A stretch of 64,000 nt of DNA from Salinisphaera orenii subsp. orenii MK-B5 (GCF_003788635.1 NZ_AYKH01000001.1:248001-312000), one strand, 5' to 3'; counted from the first letter of the stretch, positions 1-8,120 are shown. Numbers and translations are program-made. Notes: generated from the sequence alone by a model not told the origin.

Positions 1-120
1 GGCAAAGGGCGCCCCGCTCGCCACGTCGACGATCGGCTGGAAGGCCATGGTGAAATCGAAATCGAGCGCGCCGTCACAACGTCGGCAACCCTCGTCCTCG
101 GTTCGCAGGCATCGGGCCAT
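1..120 (-). CDS. EAL-domain protein, N-terminal fragment (runs off the window)
   Basis: Only the first 40 codons are present; the rest lies before base 1. The readable part has a CxxC pair (Cys12, Cys15) followed by residues FTMAFQPIVD, which is the opening of an EAL phosphodiesterase domain (the family hallmark FQPIVD precedes the EAL signature by about 20 residues). EAL domains hydrolyse cyclic di-GMP, so this is probably a c-di-GMP phosphodiesterase or a degenerate EAL signalling protein. The ATG at 118-120 is the first usable start after an in-frame stop upstream; no clear ribosome binding site is seen. Catalytic residues cannot be judged from this fragment. Confidence 0.7.
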   Translation of the reverse strand, partial: MARCLRTEDEGCRRCDGALDFDFTMAFQPIVDVASGAPFA

Positions 121-193
121 GGGATGAATGCGGTGTGGTGGACGTCATAGGCGGTATCGGCCGTTCGCGGCGATCCGTGAGCGACGTGACACG

Positions 194-220
194 AAAAAAC
201 CGGCGGCCACGCGCGCCGGT
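194..220 (-). terminator. Rho-independent terminator, minus strand
   Basis: A 7-bp stem (ACCGGCG / CGCCGGT, 8-nt loop) is followed on the minus strand by a run of six T. It lies downstream of the MOSC reading frame and upstream of the EAL gene, so it probably ends MOSC transcription and insulates the EAL gene. Confidence 0.6.
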
Positions 221-389
221 CGCCGATAACGCCCGAACGGACGCCCGCACCCAGTCCATCAGCCCAGAGAACCATCGCAAGGGGCGGCGATATTCCGCCT
301 CCCGGCCAGACCGGCTCCCGCCCCATAAGATGAATGCATCGCCATACAATCTGGGCTGCCAGCGTGCTGCACGGGTCCTTAGAGGCGCC

Positions 390-913
390 TCACCCGTCGT
401 CGAGACCGCTTACCGGCATGCCCACTGCCAGCCGTCCGCCACGCGCAACGGCCGCGCGGACGCCGCCGATGCCGCGCAGCGCGCTGCGCATATCGACACC
501 CAGCCGACGTCCGAGATAGCCGCAGGGTGGACAGGTCGAGCGCACGACGACGTGTACCGCGCCGATCACCAGCGTACGGCCGCGGTGCGCCCGCAGATCG
601 AGCCCGGCGATGACGAGATTGCGACGCAGGTCACCCGCACCCACCCACGCGCGCCGGCCGCCCGCAGCCGCGCGTTGCATCGCTCGACCGCGGCGGCGTC
701 GATGAGCGACAGCTCGCGCGCACCGGCGAACAGACCCGCACGCGCCGAGAACGTGCCGGTGCCGTGGTAATAGCGATCCCCGGCCAGACCGCGGCCGACC
801 ACGGCCGTCGCGGCGTCGCGGGCCACGGGCGGCGCACCGCGCTCCGGGGCGATGAAAATGCCGACCAGCCGGCCGACATCCTTCGGCTCCCGGCCGGTAT
901 CGATATCGTGCAT
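390..913 (-). pseudogene. MOSC-domain protein, interrupted by a one-base frameshift
   Basis: MOSC domains (as in the molybdenum cofactor sulfurase C-terminus and YiiM) bind molybdopterin or sulfur through a conserved Cys. The N-terminal half reads in one frame from the ATG at 913, behind a good GGAGGGG ribosome site, with VGRGLAGDRYYHGTG and ELSLID, both typical of the family. The C-terminal half (RRNLVIAGLDL, CPPCGYL with the conserved Cys, and a GGVRAAV..GG tail) continues in another frame. Moving between them needs one extra base around 631-660, in a G-rich run of repeated GGGT units. Either the gene is inactivated by a 1-nt deletion or the assembly has lost a G there. With the base restored the protein is about 174 residues, normal for stand-alone MOSC proteins. 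Confidence 0.7.
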
Positions 914-1026
914 ACCCCTCCATGCTAGCGCCGCCGATCGGCGCGCGCGCTTGAGCCGGCGGGGCAACCCTGCTGTGATGCGCACATGAACGGGTCCACA
1001 GCAGCGCACGCCATGGCCGGGCCGGC

Positions 1027-3357
1027 ATGACACTGCGCAACATCGACGCGCTGTTCCACGGTCGCGACGTGGCAGTGCTGGGTTCGCCGGAAGACGACGC
1101 CCAGCGCCAGCTCGTGGCCAACATCGAGGCCTGCCTGCCGGCCGAGCGGCTCCGTTACGACCTCCCGAAGGCCGGCACCGGGGACGACGACGGCCTCGAT
1201 CTCGCGGTGATCCTGTCCGACGCCTGGGCCCAGCCCCGCACCGTGGACGCGCTCGGCGCCGCGGGCTGCCGGGCGCTGCTCTGGGCCGCGGCGGAGCGCG
1301 TGCCCACCCGGGCGCTGCAGGCCGCGCGGCCCTACAACCTGCGCGTGCTCGGCGGCCGCTCGGCGGGTGTGTTCGACACCAAGGCCGGGCTCAACGTCAG
1401 CACCCTGGCGCTGGAGCCGCGCGCCGGCCGCGTGGCGCTGATCACCCAGTCGCAGTCGCTGGCCGCCGCCGCGCTGGACTGGGCGCTGGGCCGCAACATC
1501 GGGTTCTCCTGGATGGCCTGCTCCGGCTCCGAGGCCGACATCGACGCCGCGGACCTGCTCGACTACGCCGCGCTGGACCCCCAGACCCGCGCGGTCGTGC
1601 TCCAGATCGGACGCATCCGGTCGCCGCGCAAGTTCATGTCAGCGGCGCGCGCGGCCGCCCGCGTCAAACCCGTGCTGGTGCTGCAGACGCGGCGCGCCGT
1701 CGAGGGCGGCCCCCAGGGCCCCGACCGGGCGCGCTCGGCCGCCTTCGCCCGCGCCGGCCTGGTCGAATGCGAGAATCTCGGTGGCCTGTTCGACGGCCTG
1801 GCCGCGCTCGAACTGCTGCCCGCGGTGACCAACAGTCGCGTCGCGGTCCTGGGCAACGGCGCCGGCGCCTGCGCCCTGGGCACCGACGCCCTGTATCGCC
1901 AGGGGCTCACGCCGGCGCGCCTGAACAGCGCGCCGCGTCAGCGCATCACCGAGGCCGCACCGACCGCCAACGACACCGGCCTGGCGATCGACCTCGGCCG
2001 CGCCGACATCGAGACCACGCTCGCGGCCCTGCGCGCCGCGGCCGCCGACGACAACGCCGACGCCCTGCTGTTCGTGCACAGCCCGGTCGCCGGGCAGCCG
2101 CACGAACCCATGGTGGCGGCGATCGCCGATGCCGAGATCAGCCCGCGGCTGATGACGGTCTGGCTCGGTCTGCACACCGCACAGCCGGCCCGGCGGGCCA
2201 GCGCACTCGCCCGGCTGGCGACCTTCGCCTCCGCCGACGAGGCCGTGCGCGCGGTGCGCTATCGCGCCCAGTACCGCTTCACCCAGGAGCTGCTCACGGC
2301 GACACCGCCGCCCGACCCCTCGGTGACCGCGGACGTGGACCGACAGCGCGAGCGTCTCGCCCTGCTGACCGCCGACAACGTGGAGTGGCTGTCCACCGAC
2401 GAGACCCTGCATCTGCTCACCGCCTACGGCATCAGCGGCCAGACCGAAGCGCCGGCCGCGCTGCAGATCCACATCCGCGCGACCCGCCACGCCGAGCTGG
2501 GCATGGTGCTGAGCGTGGCCGACGAAAGCGTCGGCCTCGCCCCGGCGTACGGCTTTCCGCCGCTGGACACCCTGCTGGCGCGGCGCATGCTGGAGACCGC
2601 CAGCGCCGGGCGCCTGCTGGGCCCGCGTGCCGCGGTCGACGCGCTGGCACGGGCGCTGGTGCGCATCGGCAAGCTGGTGGCCGATCTGCCGCAGGTCGCA
2701 CGCATCGACCTGCGCCTGGCCGCCGGCGCGCAGGGCCGGCTGCACGCGCCCACCGACAGCCTGATCGAACTCACCCGGACCCCGCTGCCCGAACGCGACC
2801 GGCTGGCGATGTCGCCCTATCCGGCGCGCATGCGTCACATCGTCACGCTCAAGGGCGACGTGCGTTACATCGTGCGCGCCATCCGGCCCTCCGACGAGCC
2901 GGCCGTGCTCGATCTGCTGGAAAGCCTCAGTCCGGAGGAGATCCGCCTGCGGTTCTTCAACTACATCCGCCACTTCTCGCACGACATGGCCGCCCGCATC
3001 ACCCAGGTCGACTACGACCGCGAGGTCTCGCTGGTGGTGAGCACCGTCAACGACCCCGAGGCCCTCGCCGGCATGGGCACCATCATCGCCGACCCCGACG
3101 GTCACGAGGCCGAATTCGCGATTCTCGTGCACCGCAGCCACACCGGCCGCGGGCTGGGACGGCATCTGCTCGACTGCCTGCTCCGCCAGGCCGGCGCCCG
3201 CGGCATCGACATCGTCTACGGCGATGTCCTCGCCCAGAACAAGCCGATGCTCGCGCTCTCCCGCGATCTGGGCTTCAAGGTGCGGCGCTCGCTCGACGAC
3301 CCCGGCAGCGTCCGCGTCGAGATTCCGGTGCCGGACTACACCCGCCGCATCGCCTGA
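1027..3357 (+). CDS. Pat/PatZ-like fusion: acyl-CoA synthetase (NDP-forming) domains plus GNAT acetyltransferase
   Basis: Residues 1 to about 430 resemble the CoA-binding and succinyl-CoA-ligase-like domains of NDP-forming acyl-CoA synthetases (for example RVALITQSQSLAAAALDWA). Residues about 600-776 form a GNAT domain with the acetyl-CoA loop GRGLGRHLL and a conserved AQNKPMLALSRDLGF end. The architecture matches the bacterial lysine acetyltransferases Pat/PatZ (YfiQ), which acetylate acetyl-CoA synthetase and other enzymes. The protein is 776 residues against about 880-890 for the E. coli protein; the shortfall falls in the ATP-grasp part (about 440-590), which keeps the TLHLLTAYGI entry but appears to lack most of the fold. 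The synthetase half is probably regulatory rather than catalytic. The start follows GCCGGC with no strong ribosome site. Confidence 0.8.
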   Translation: MTLRNIDALFHGRDVAVLGSPEDDAQRQLVANIEACLPAERLRYDLPKAGTGDDDGLDLAVILSDAWAQPRTVDALGAAGCRALLWAAAERVPTRALQAARPYNLRVLGGRSAGVFDTKAGLNVSTLALEPRAGRVALITQSQSLAAAALDWALGRNIGFSWMACSGSEADIDAADLLDYAALDPQTRAVVLQIGRIRSPRKFMSAARAAARVKPVLVLQTRRAVEGGPQGPDRARSAAFARAGLVECENLGGLFDGLAALELLPAVTNSRVAVLGNGAGACALGTDALYRQGLTPARLNSAPRQRITEAAPTANDTGLAIDLGRADIETTLAALRAAAADDNADALLFVHSPVAGQPHEPMVAAIADAEISPRLMTVWLGLHTAQPARRASALARLATFASADEAVRAVRYRAQYRFTQELLTATPPPDPSVTADVDRQRERLALLTADNVEWLSTDETLHLLTAYGISGQTEAPAALQIHIRATRHAELGMVLSVADESVGLAPAYGFPPLDTLLARRMLETASAGRLLGPRAAVDALARALVRIGKLVADLPQVARIDLRLAAGAQGRLHAPTDSLIELTRTPLPERDRLAMSPYPARMRHIVTLKGDVRYIVRAIRPSDEPAVLDLLESLSPEEIRLRFFNYIRHFSHDMAARITQVDYDREVSLVVSTVNDPEALAGMGTIIADPDGHEAEFAILVHRSHTGRGLGRHLLDCLLRQAGARGIDIVYGDVLAQNKPMLALSRDLGFKVRRSLDDPGSVRVEIPVPDYTRRIA

Positions 3358-3412
3358 TCCGCACCTCGCCGGAATGCTGTTAGGATCGGTCTGCATTCGA
3401 CAATCCGTGACC

Positions 3413-4066
3413 ATGGCCTGCTGCTGCAACGAAAACGATGCCGACATCGCCGCGCTCCGGCGTAACCAGGCGCGCGTGCTCTGGGCGGTGCTCGCGCTCA
3501 ACGTCGTCATGTTCGTCGGCGAATTCACCGCGGGCTGGCTGGCACAATCCACCGCCCTGCTGGCCGACTCGCTGGACATGCTGGGCGATTCGCTGGTCTA
3601 CGCCCTGAGCCTGTTCGTGATCGATCGCGGTGGCCGCGCCAAGGCCGGCGCGGCCGGCTTCAAGGGCAGCATCATGCTCGCCTTCGGCCTGATCGTGGCC
3701 GCGGACGTGCTCTACAAGGCGTTTCACGGCGCAGCGCCCGTCTCCGCGATCATGGCTGTCGCGGGCACGCTGGCGCTGATCGGCAATATGACCTGCCTGA
3801 TCCTGCTCACGCGTCACCGCGGCGACGACGTGAACATGGGCTCGGCCTGGATCTGCTCGCGCAACGATCTGATCGCCAACAGCGGCGTCATCCTCGCCGC
3901 CGGGCTGGTCGCGCTCACCCAGAGCGTCTGGCCGGACATCATCATCGGCGGCGTAATCGCGGCCGTTTTTCTGCGCTCGTCGATCGGCGTGCTCGCAGAC
4001 GCGTTCGCCCACTGGCGCCAGGCCGGCGACACGCGCGATGTCGGCCGCGCACCCGGCCCCGGCTGA
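3413..4066 (+). CDS. Cation diffusion facilitator (CDF) family transporter
   Basis: A 217-residue membrane protein with about five to six hydrophobic segments. The signature ALLADSLDMLGDSLVYALS in the second membrane helix carries the Asp residues that bind divalent metal in CDF antiporters, and a second polar helix (CSRNDLIANSGVILAAG) supplies the matching Asn/Asp site. CDF proteins export Zn, Co, Cd or similar ions in exchange for protons. The N-terminus starts with a Cys cluster (residues 3-5), perhaps a metal-binding tip. The C-terminal cytoplasmic domain usual in CDF proteins is missing, as in short variants. Position 3413 is chosen because longer in-frame starts run inside the preceding gene. 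Confidence 0.8.
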   Translation: MACCCNENDADIAALRRNQARVLWAVLALNVVMFVGEFTAGWLAQSTALLADSLDMLGDSLVYALSLFVIDRGGRAKAGAAGFKGSIMLAFGLIVAADVLYKAFHGAAPVSAIMAVAGTLALIGNMTCLILLTRHRGDDVNMGSAWICSRNDLIANSGVILAAGLVALTQSVWPDIIIGGVIAAVFLRSSIGVLADAFAHWRQAGDTRDVGRAPGPG

Positions 4067-4443
4067 TCGGCCGCCGGCCTCTCCGCGCGCACCCGGCGGA
4101 ACCGGGCACCCGTGGGCCGAAGACGAGCGCCGAACGTCCGTGTAACGCGAACGCGGGTCGCCGGCCTACGGCAGCCGAATCCGGGCCGAGTTGCCGCGCC
4201 AAAAGCGCGTGTTGCGGCCCGACGCGTTCCCGCCGGCGATCATCGCCGGGCCGACGGTCTGCAGCCGGTGCGGAGGACAGGTGGAAACCCACGACGTGCG
4301 GCGGGTCTCGTCGACTGGTGCCCCGGGCAGGATTATTCGCGGCTGCGCCACTCACCCTCCGGGCCCGCGCACAAGGCGCGGTTCGGTCCGCTGCGCGGAC
4401 CGTCGAACCTGACTTGTCAATGTCGCAGGTTCGAATGCTTGTT
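4067..4443. other. Intergenic region; no convincing gene, one strong hairpin
   Basis: About 380 bases between the CDF gene and the tRNA terminator. It holds a stable hairpin at 4380-4409 (8-bp GC-rich inner stem CGGTCCGC/GCGGACCG with a 3-nt loop, 4-bp outer stem with a bulge). A 73-codon plus-strand frame (4191-4412) with a CSRCGG zinc-knuckle-like motif exists but has no ribosome site and its composition does not separate it from noise. Confidence 0.5.
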
Positions 4444-4490
4444 CGAAAAACCACAGGAAAGCGTCGGCTCCCGCCGACCCTTTCCTGTGG
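4444..4490 (-). terminator. Terminator of tRNA-Arg
   Basis: An 11-bp perfect stem (CCACAGGAAAG / CTTTCCTGTGG, 4451-4490) with a further GTCGGC/GCCGAC inner stem is followed on the minus strand by TTTTT. The stem begins in the encoded CCA end of the tRNA, so processing must separate it from the mature 3' end. Confidence 0.85.
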
Positions 4491-4564
4491 TGCCCCGGGC
4501 AGGATTCGAACCTGCGACCTGCCGCTTAGGAGGCGGCTGCTCTATCCTGCTGAGCTACCGGGGC
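4488..4564 (-). tRNA. tRNA-Arg, anticodon CCU
   Basis: The minus strand gives a complete cloverleaf of 77 bases including an encoded CCA: acceptor stem GCCCCGG/CCGGGGC, D-arm with TAGCTCAG, anticodon stem GCCGC/GCGGC around the loop CTCCTAA (anticodon CCT, reading AGG), and T-arm GCAGG-TTCGAAT-CCTGC. It reads the rare Arg codon AGG. No integrase or attachment duplication is seen beside it. Confidence 0.95.
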
Positions 4565-4665
4565 TGCGACGGGCGTAGCCTACCGCAGCCGTGTTGATAA
4601 CTCGACCGTCGAGGGCACCGCGGACGTGGCGTATGCTCCGGCACGACTTCAACAGGGGCCAAGGC

Positions 4666-5472
4666 ATGAGCGACAGCGACGCGCACCTCGACAGCCACCT
4701 GCGCATCGGCGGCACGCGGGCGATGATCGGCGGCGCGCGCATCGCGCTGCTCGAGCAGATCGCGGCGACCGGGTCGATCTCGGCCGCGGCGAAGGCTGCG
4801 GGTCTGAGCTACAAGGCGGCCTGGGATGCCGTCGCGGCGATGAACAATCTGGCCGACACCGCACTGGTCGAGCGCGTCACCGGCGGGGTCGGCGGCGGCG
4901 GCAGTCGGCTCACCGAGCGGGGCGCGCGGCTCGTACGGACCTATCGCGCCGCGGAAGCCGAACAGGCACGCTTCATGGCGCGTCTTAACCGCCGTGTACG
5001 ACACCTGACCGACGACATGGACCTAATGGGACGGCTCGCCATGACCACCAGCGCTCGCAATCAGCTTTTCGGGCACGTGGAACAGATCACGCACGGCCGG
5101 GTCAACACCGAGGTCGAGGTTGGCCTGCGCGGTGGTGACCGGCTCGCCGCCATAGTCACCCGGACGAGCGCGGACAATCTCGGACTCGAGATCGGCGTGC
5201 CGATCACGGCGCTCGTCAAGGCGTCGTGGGTGATCGTCGCCGCGGGCGACCTCTCGAATGCACGGCTGTCCGCGCGCAATCGCCTCGCCGGCACCGTCGC
5301 GAGCGTGACCACCGACGACGTCAGCGGCGAGATCGTGATTCGCCTGCCGGGCGGCATGACGCTCGCCGCGACCGTCACCCGCGACTCGTCCGACACGCTC
5401 GACCTCGAGGCCGGCGATACCGCCACCGCCCTGTTCAAGGCCTCGAGTGTGATCCTCGCCCAGGGCGACTGA
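4666..5472 (+). CDS. modE: ModE-type molybdate-responsive transcriptional regulator
   Basis: A 268-residue protein. Residues about 15-85 form the LysR-like winged helix of ModE (ALLEQIAATGSISAAAKAAG, then SYKAAWDAV). Two TOBE/Mop molybdate-binding modules follow, each beginning SARNQL or SARNRL (about 128-190 and 200-266). ModE dimers bind molybdate and then repress modABC or activate molybdoenzyme and cofactor genes. The ATG at 4666 lies behind AGGGGCC and matches the usual ModE start; the frame extends 25 codons upstream but without family resemblance. No mod transport genes are in the window; the MOSC relic 3.8 kb away is the only other molybdenum-linked gene. Length agrees with E. coli ModE (262). 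Confidence 0.92.
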   Translation: MSDSDAHLDSHLRIGGTRAMIGGARIALLEQIAATGSISAAAKAAGLSYKAAWDAVAAMNNLADTALVERVTGGVGGGGSRLTERGARLVRTYRAAEAEQARFMARLNRRVRHLTDDMDLMGRLAMTTSARNQLFGHVEQITHGRVNTEVEVGLRGGDRLAAIVTRTSADNLGLEIGVPITALVKASWVIVAAGDLSNARLSARNRLAGTVASVTTDDVSGEIVIRLPGGMTLAATVTRDSSDTLDLEAGDTATALFKASSVILAQGD

Positions 5473-5565
5473 CGCCCGCCCGCCCCCGCTGCCGCGCATC
5501 CCGACTCTCGCGCGGCACACCACAGGACCGTCGCCCAACCGGCGCTAAACGGGTCGGCCGATATC

Positions 5566-5631
5566 GCCGAATGTCTTCGCCCATCGGCGCAAAATGTTGC
5601 GCCGCACCACTTGAAAGACAGACATTCGGCG
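5566..5631. promoter_or_regulatory. Nested inverted repeats upstream of the YN-repeat genes
   Basis: An outer perfect 12-bp inverted repeat (CGCCGAATGTCT at 5566-5577, AGACATTCGGCG at 5620-5631) encloses a perfect 7-bp hairpin (GGCGCAA-aatg-TTGCGCC, 5586-5603). There is no T-run. Lying 86 bases before the start of the first YN-repeat gene and 94 bases after modE, it could be an operator pair or an mRNA structure. Confidence 0.5.
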
Positions 5632-5716
5632 CTAGTATCCGTGGCAGACACGCAATACGACTTTCGTATAACGCCGGCCAAGCGGCCGATGGGCCGAAGG
5701 TCGAGGGAGCAAGAAC

Positions 5717-6172
5717 ATGCCACATCGCAGTCTCATCCGGATCGGCACGTTTGCCGTCGTCGCCGCACTTGCCGGGTTTTCCGGTACCGGTTTCGCGCAG
5801 TCCAACGCACTGCGGGCGCTCGACAACACCCAGGCCGAAACGAGTGCCGCCGGGCGCGCGGCAAGCCATCCGATGGCCGAGGAGCTGGCCGCATCGATCG
5901 ATGCCTACAATCGCAACGCCGGCGCGGATAAAGTGACCGGCGACAGGGACGCCGACGCGGCGGCCGCTATTCTCCAGAACAACGGCGAAGCCCGCCAGCT
6001 TGCCCATGAGCTGGACGAATACAACGCGCGCGCCGGCAACAGCCTCGTACCCGATACGCGAGTAACGGATAACGCGGACGGCCACGCCCCCTACGAGACC
6101 GCCGACGCCCTGGCCACACGCCTGACCCGCTACAACGAGACCGGCGGCAGCCTGGCGCATCGCGGCCAGTGA
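5717..6172 (+). CDS. Secreted YN-repeat protein A (unknown function)
   Basis: A 151-residue protein with a Sec signal peptide (residues 1 to about 28, ending GFAQ) and no membrane segment afterwards. The mature part carries three copies of a 15-residue unit, LAxxLxxYNxxxG-like, at 55-69, 93-107 and 130-144, spaced 37-38 residues apart by polar Asp/Ala/Gly-rich linkers. I recognise no known domain. The next gene encodes a paralogue with the same repeat, so the pair probably arose by tandem duplication. Each unit could form a short amphipathic helix capped by Tyr-Asn. Periplasmic or extracellular location is inferred from the signal peptide. GAGGGAGCAAGAAC before the ATG is the ribosome site. 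Confidence 0.75.
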   Translation: MPHRSLIRIGTFAVVAALAGFSGTGFAQSNALRALDNTQAETSAAGRAASHPMAEELAASIDAYNRNAGADKVTGDRDADAAAAILQNNGEARQLAHELDEYNARAGNSLVPDTRVTDNADGHAPYETADALATRLTRYNETGGSLAHRGQ

Positions 6173-6179
6173 GCCCTTC

Positions 6180-6206
6180 CGGGGGCGCGGACGATCCGCG
6201 CCCCCG
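6180..6206 (+). terminator. GC-rich hairpin between the two YN-repeat genes
   Basis: Perfect 12-bp stem CGGGGGCGCGGA / TCCGCGCCCCCG with a 3-nt loop, starting 8 bases after the stop. There is no T-run, so it may attenuate or stabilise the transcript rather than fully terminate it. A second hairpin (CCGGCCAC/GTGGCCGG, 6226-6254) follows. Confidence 0.55.
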
Positions 6207-6325
6207 ACGTGTTCCACGTCGCCGTCCGGCCACAGGCAACCTCGTGGTGGCCGGCACCTCAAGTCACCATGGGCCACCCGCTTCAGGCATCATCGCGGGT
6301 GCATAACAACAAATGGAGACACATC

Positions 6326-6772
6326 ATGCTCAATCCCAAGGCCTTATGCCGCGCCCGCGTCGGTCCGACACTCGGCGTCGCGCTGATCGGCCTGTCCGGC
6401 ATGCCCGTCGCGGCTCTCGCGGATGATACAGCCGCCCGGACGAGTGACCAGACGAGCCAGCTATCGGAGGAAGTCGAGCGCTTCAATGAAAGCGGTGGCG
6501 CCCTCGAGCCGGGCCGAAACGCCGAGCCGCAGCCGGACGCCGCCGAAGAGATGCGGCAACAGGGCGGCACTGCTGGCAGCGAGACGGCAGAGAACCTCTC
6601 GGAAGAGATCGACGCCTATAACAGCAGCGGGGGCTCGATGGAGGCCACCGACCCCGCGCGCGTCGGTACCGAGGACAGCGCCGACGCCACGGTATCGACC
6701 GGCGGTCACCCGGATCACTCCAAGGCCGAGGAGCTTTCGAAAGAACTGGAGCGGCACAACAAGAACCGCTGA
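6326..6772 (+). CDS. Secreted YN-repeat protein B (paralogue of the preceding gene)
   Basis: A 148-residue acidic protein with a signal peptide (residues 1 to about 32, ending AALA-DD). It carries the unit LSEExxxYNxSGG at 45-59 and 90-104 and a final variant (ELSKELERHNKNR) at 136-148, spaced 45-46 residues. The paralogous product encoded 150 bases upstream has the same unit and layout but different linkers, so the repeat is what is conserved. AAATGGAGAC lies just before the ATG at 6326, which fixes the start; the frame extends upstream with no ribosome site. Function unknown; export and strongly acidic composition are what one might expect of a stress- or salt-related envelope protein, but that is a guess. 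Confidence 0.75.
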   Translation: MLNPKALCRARVGPTLGVALIGLSGMPVAALADDTAARTSDQTSQLSEEVERFNESGGALEPGRNAEPQPDAAEEMRQQGGTAGSETAENLSEEIDAYNSSGGSMEATDPARVGTEDSADATVSTGGHPDHSKAEELSKELERHNKNR

Positions 6773-6788
6773 CACCCGCACGGCGATT

Positions 6789-6817
6789 GGCCGGTCGACC
6801 ACCGCGGGCGACCGGCC
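6789..6817 (+). terminator. Hairpin after the second YN-repeat gene
   Basis: Perfect 9-bp stem GGCCGGTCG / CGACCGGCC with an 11-nt loop, 17 bases after the stop codon. No T-run follows. Plausible transcript end. Confidence 0.5.
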
Positions 6818-7024
6818 GCGCCCCGGGCCGAGGTGCCACGATCTTCCGGTGGCCCTTCGACCACACGATACGTTCGTTCCCGCATTCGCGCCGCGATGCT
6901 CTGTCGATCGCGACCAATATGACGCGCGCACGTCAAGACAACGATGCGCCCACCGCTCGCCGCGGGTGCGACCCGCGTGCCGCACGAGCGATCCCGCCCG
7001 GCTATGCCCCCGGGCCAGCCGGCT

Positions 7025-8056
7025 TCACGGGGCGAGCGTGAGACGATCCCGCGGATCAGGCCGACGTCCGGAGACATGCTCGACGACGGCCACGTTGCGC
7101 CCGACGAGCTGTGTGACGCGCACACGACCGTCCTCGGCCCCGGGGTTCCATGCCACGGGCCGCCCGCCGGGCGCACGCACCACCGACCCCTCGCCGTGGA
7201 CGATCAGCGTGTCACCGACCGTCAGCCCGGACTCGCGGCCCGCGCTGACGTACATGTCCTCGTCCTCGGTGAGCGCGAAGGTGTGGGTGAACCAGGGCGC
7301 GATCGCCAGGCGATCCGCCGCAAGATCGAGCAGATGCTCGCTCCAGACGGCGACATCGCTGCCGGGCGCGCCCGCCTCGTCCGCATCGGCTCGGTCGAAT
7401 TCGAGCGTTGTCGACGACGTGTCGTATTCGACGCCGAAATCGGTGTCCAGCATCCGCGTTTCGACCGAGGCCGAGCCGGCACGACTCTGACCCGGGTCGA
7501 GAACGACCAGCAGACGCACGCCGGGGAAGATCGACAGCAGTTTCGGGCATTCCTGTGCGGTATCGGCCGGGCAGGCATCCGTTCCGGCCACGGCGTCGTC
7601 CAACTCACCGGGTTTGACCAGCGCGATGCCGTGATCGGCGGCGCGACGGTCGAGTGCGTTGATGAGCCGGTAGGCGGCCAGCGACCCGCGGGACTCCGGC
7701 GCGATGTAGACCCCGATCCGCGGCTGCATGCCCGTGGCTGCGGCGGCATCGATCGCGTGCGAGGAATCGGACGAAGCCGCCGCGACCGTGGCGGCGCCGC
7801 GCCGAGCGGACCGCTGGCTCGCAGCGGTCTGTTCATCGGCCTCGGCAGCGTCTGAACGCGCTCGCGCGATCCAGCGCTCCCAGAAGGGCGTTTCCCAATC
7901 CGTCGACTCGTAGCCGAACGCGGCATCCGAATCCGCAAGCGCCATGCGGCCGTCATCGGCCGCCACCCGCTCGTCCGGGCCGCTGGCACAGCCCGCCGCC
8001 AGACCCGCACCGGCGAGCACCAGCAGGCCGCACCATCCTCTAGCCATTCGCTTCAA
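7025..8056 (-). CDS. Predicted lipoprotein, unknown function
   Basis: From the chosen start the protein has about 343 residues and a lipobox (LAAGC, Cys23), so it is a predicted lipoprotein anchored in the cell envelope. Residues about 110-200 (RIGVYIAPESRGSLAAYRLI and LLSIFPGVRLLVVLDPG) look like an alpha/beta region, and a C-terminal part (SGLTVGDTLIVHGEG ... GRVRVTQLVGRNVAVVEHVSG) resembles a small beta-barrel often seen in flagellar or envelope-assembly lipoproteins. I do not recognise the family. TTG at 8056 is favoured because AGGGAG lies 8 bases ahead and gives a KR-charged signal peptide; ATG at 8047 is the alternative. It follows the beta-barrel gene on the same strand, separated by a terminator. 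Confidence 0.7.
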   Translation of the reverse strand: MKRMARGWCGLLVLAGAGLAAGCASGPDERVAADDGRMALADSDAAFGYESTDWETPFWERWIARARSDAAEADEQTAASQRSARRGAATVAAASSDSSHAIDAAAATGMQPRIGVYIAPESRGSLAAYRLINALDRRAADHGIALVKPGELDDAVAGTDACPADTAQECPKLLSIFPGVRLLVVLDPGQSRAGSASVETRMLDTDFGVEYDTSSTTLEFDRADADEAGAPGSDVAVWSEHLLDLAADRLAIAPWFTHTFALTEDEDMYVSAGRESGLTVGDTLIVHGEGSVVRAPGGRPVAWNPGAEDGRVRVTQLVGRNVAVVEHVSGRRPDPRDRLTLAP

Positions 8057-8079
8057 AACATCGACTCCCTGCAAACGAA

Positions 8080-8103
8080 GACGGCCCCGCGCACGGGGCC
8101 GTC
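8080..8103 (-). terminator. Terminator of the outer-membrane protein gene
   Basis: Perfect 10-bp stem GACGGCCCCG / CGGGGCCGTC with a 4-nt loop, 17 bases past the stop of the minus-strand gene, followed by a short broken T-stretch (TTCGTTTG). Confidence 0.7.
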
Positions 8104-8120
8104 GTCCACGTTACGCCGGC

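Noticed and set aside
4281-4300. GTGGAAACCCACGAC, like a piece of RNase P RNA
   Set aside because: The surrounding sequence lacks the rest of the conserved RNase P RNA core.
4191-4412. 73-codon frame with CSRCGG, a zinc-knuckle-like motif
   Set aside because: One CxxC only, no ribosome site, and Arg/Pro-rich text through a hairpin; not enough to call a gene.
4499-4578. Plus-strand frame with RIRTCDLPLRRR-like text
   Set aside because: It is the reverse strand of the tRNA-Arg gene, a well-known annotation artefact.
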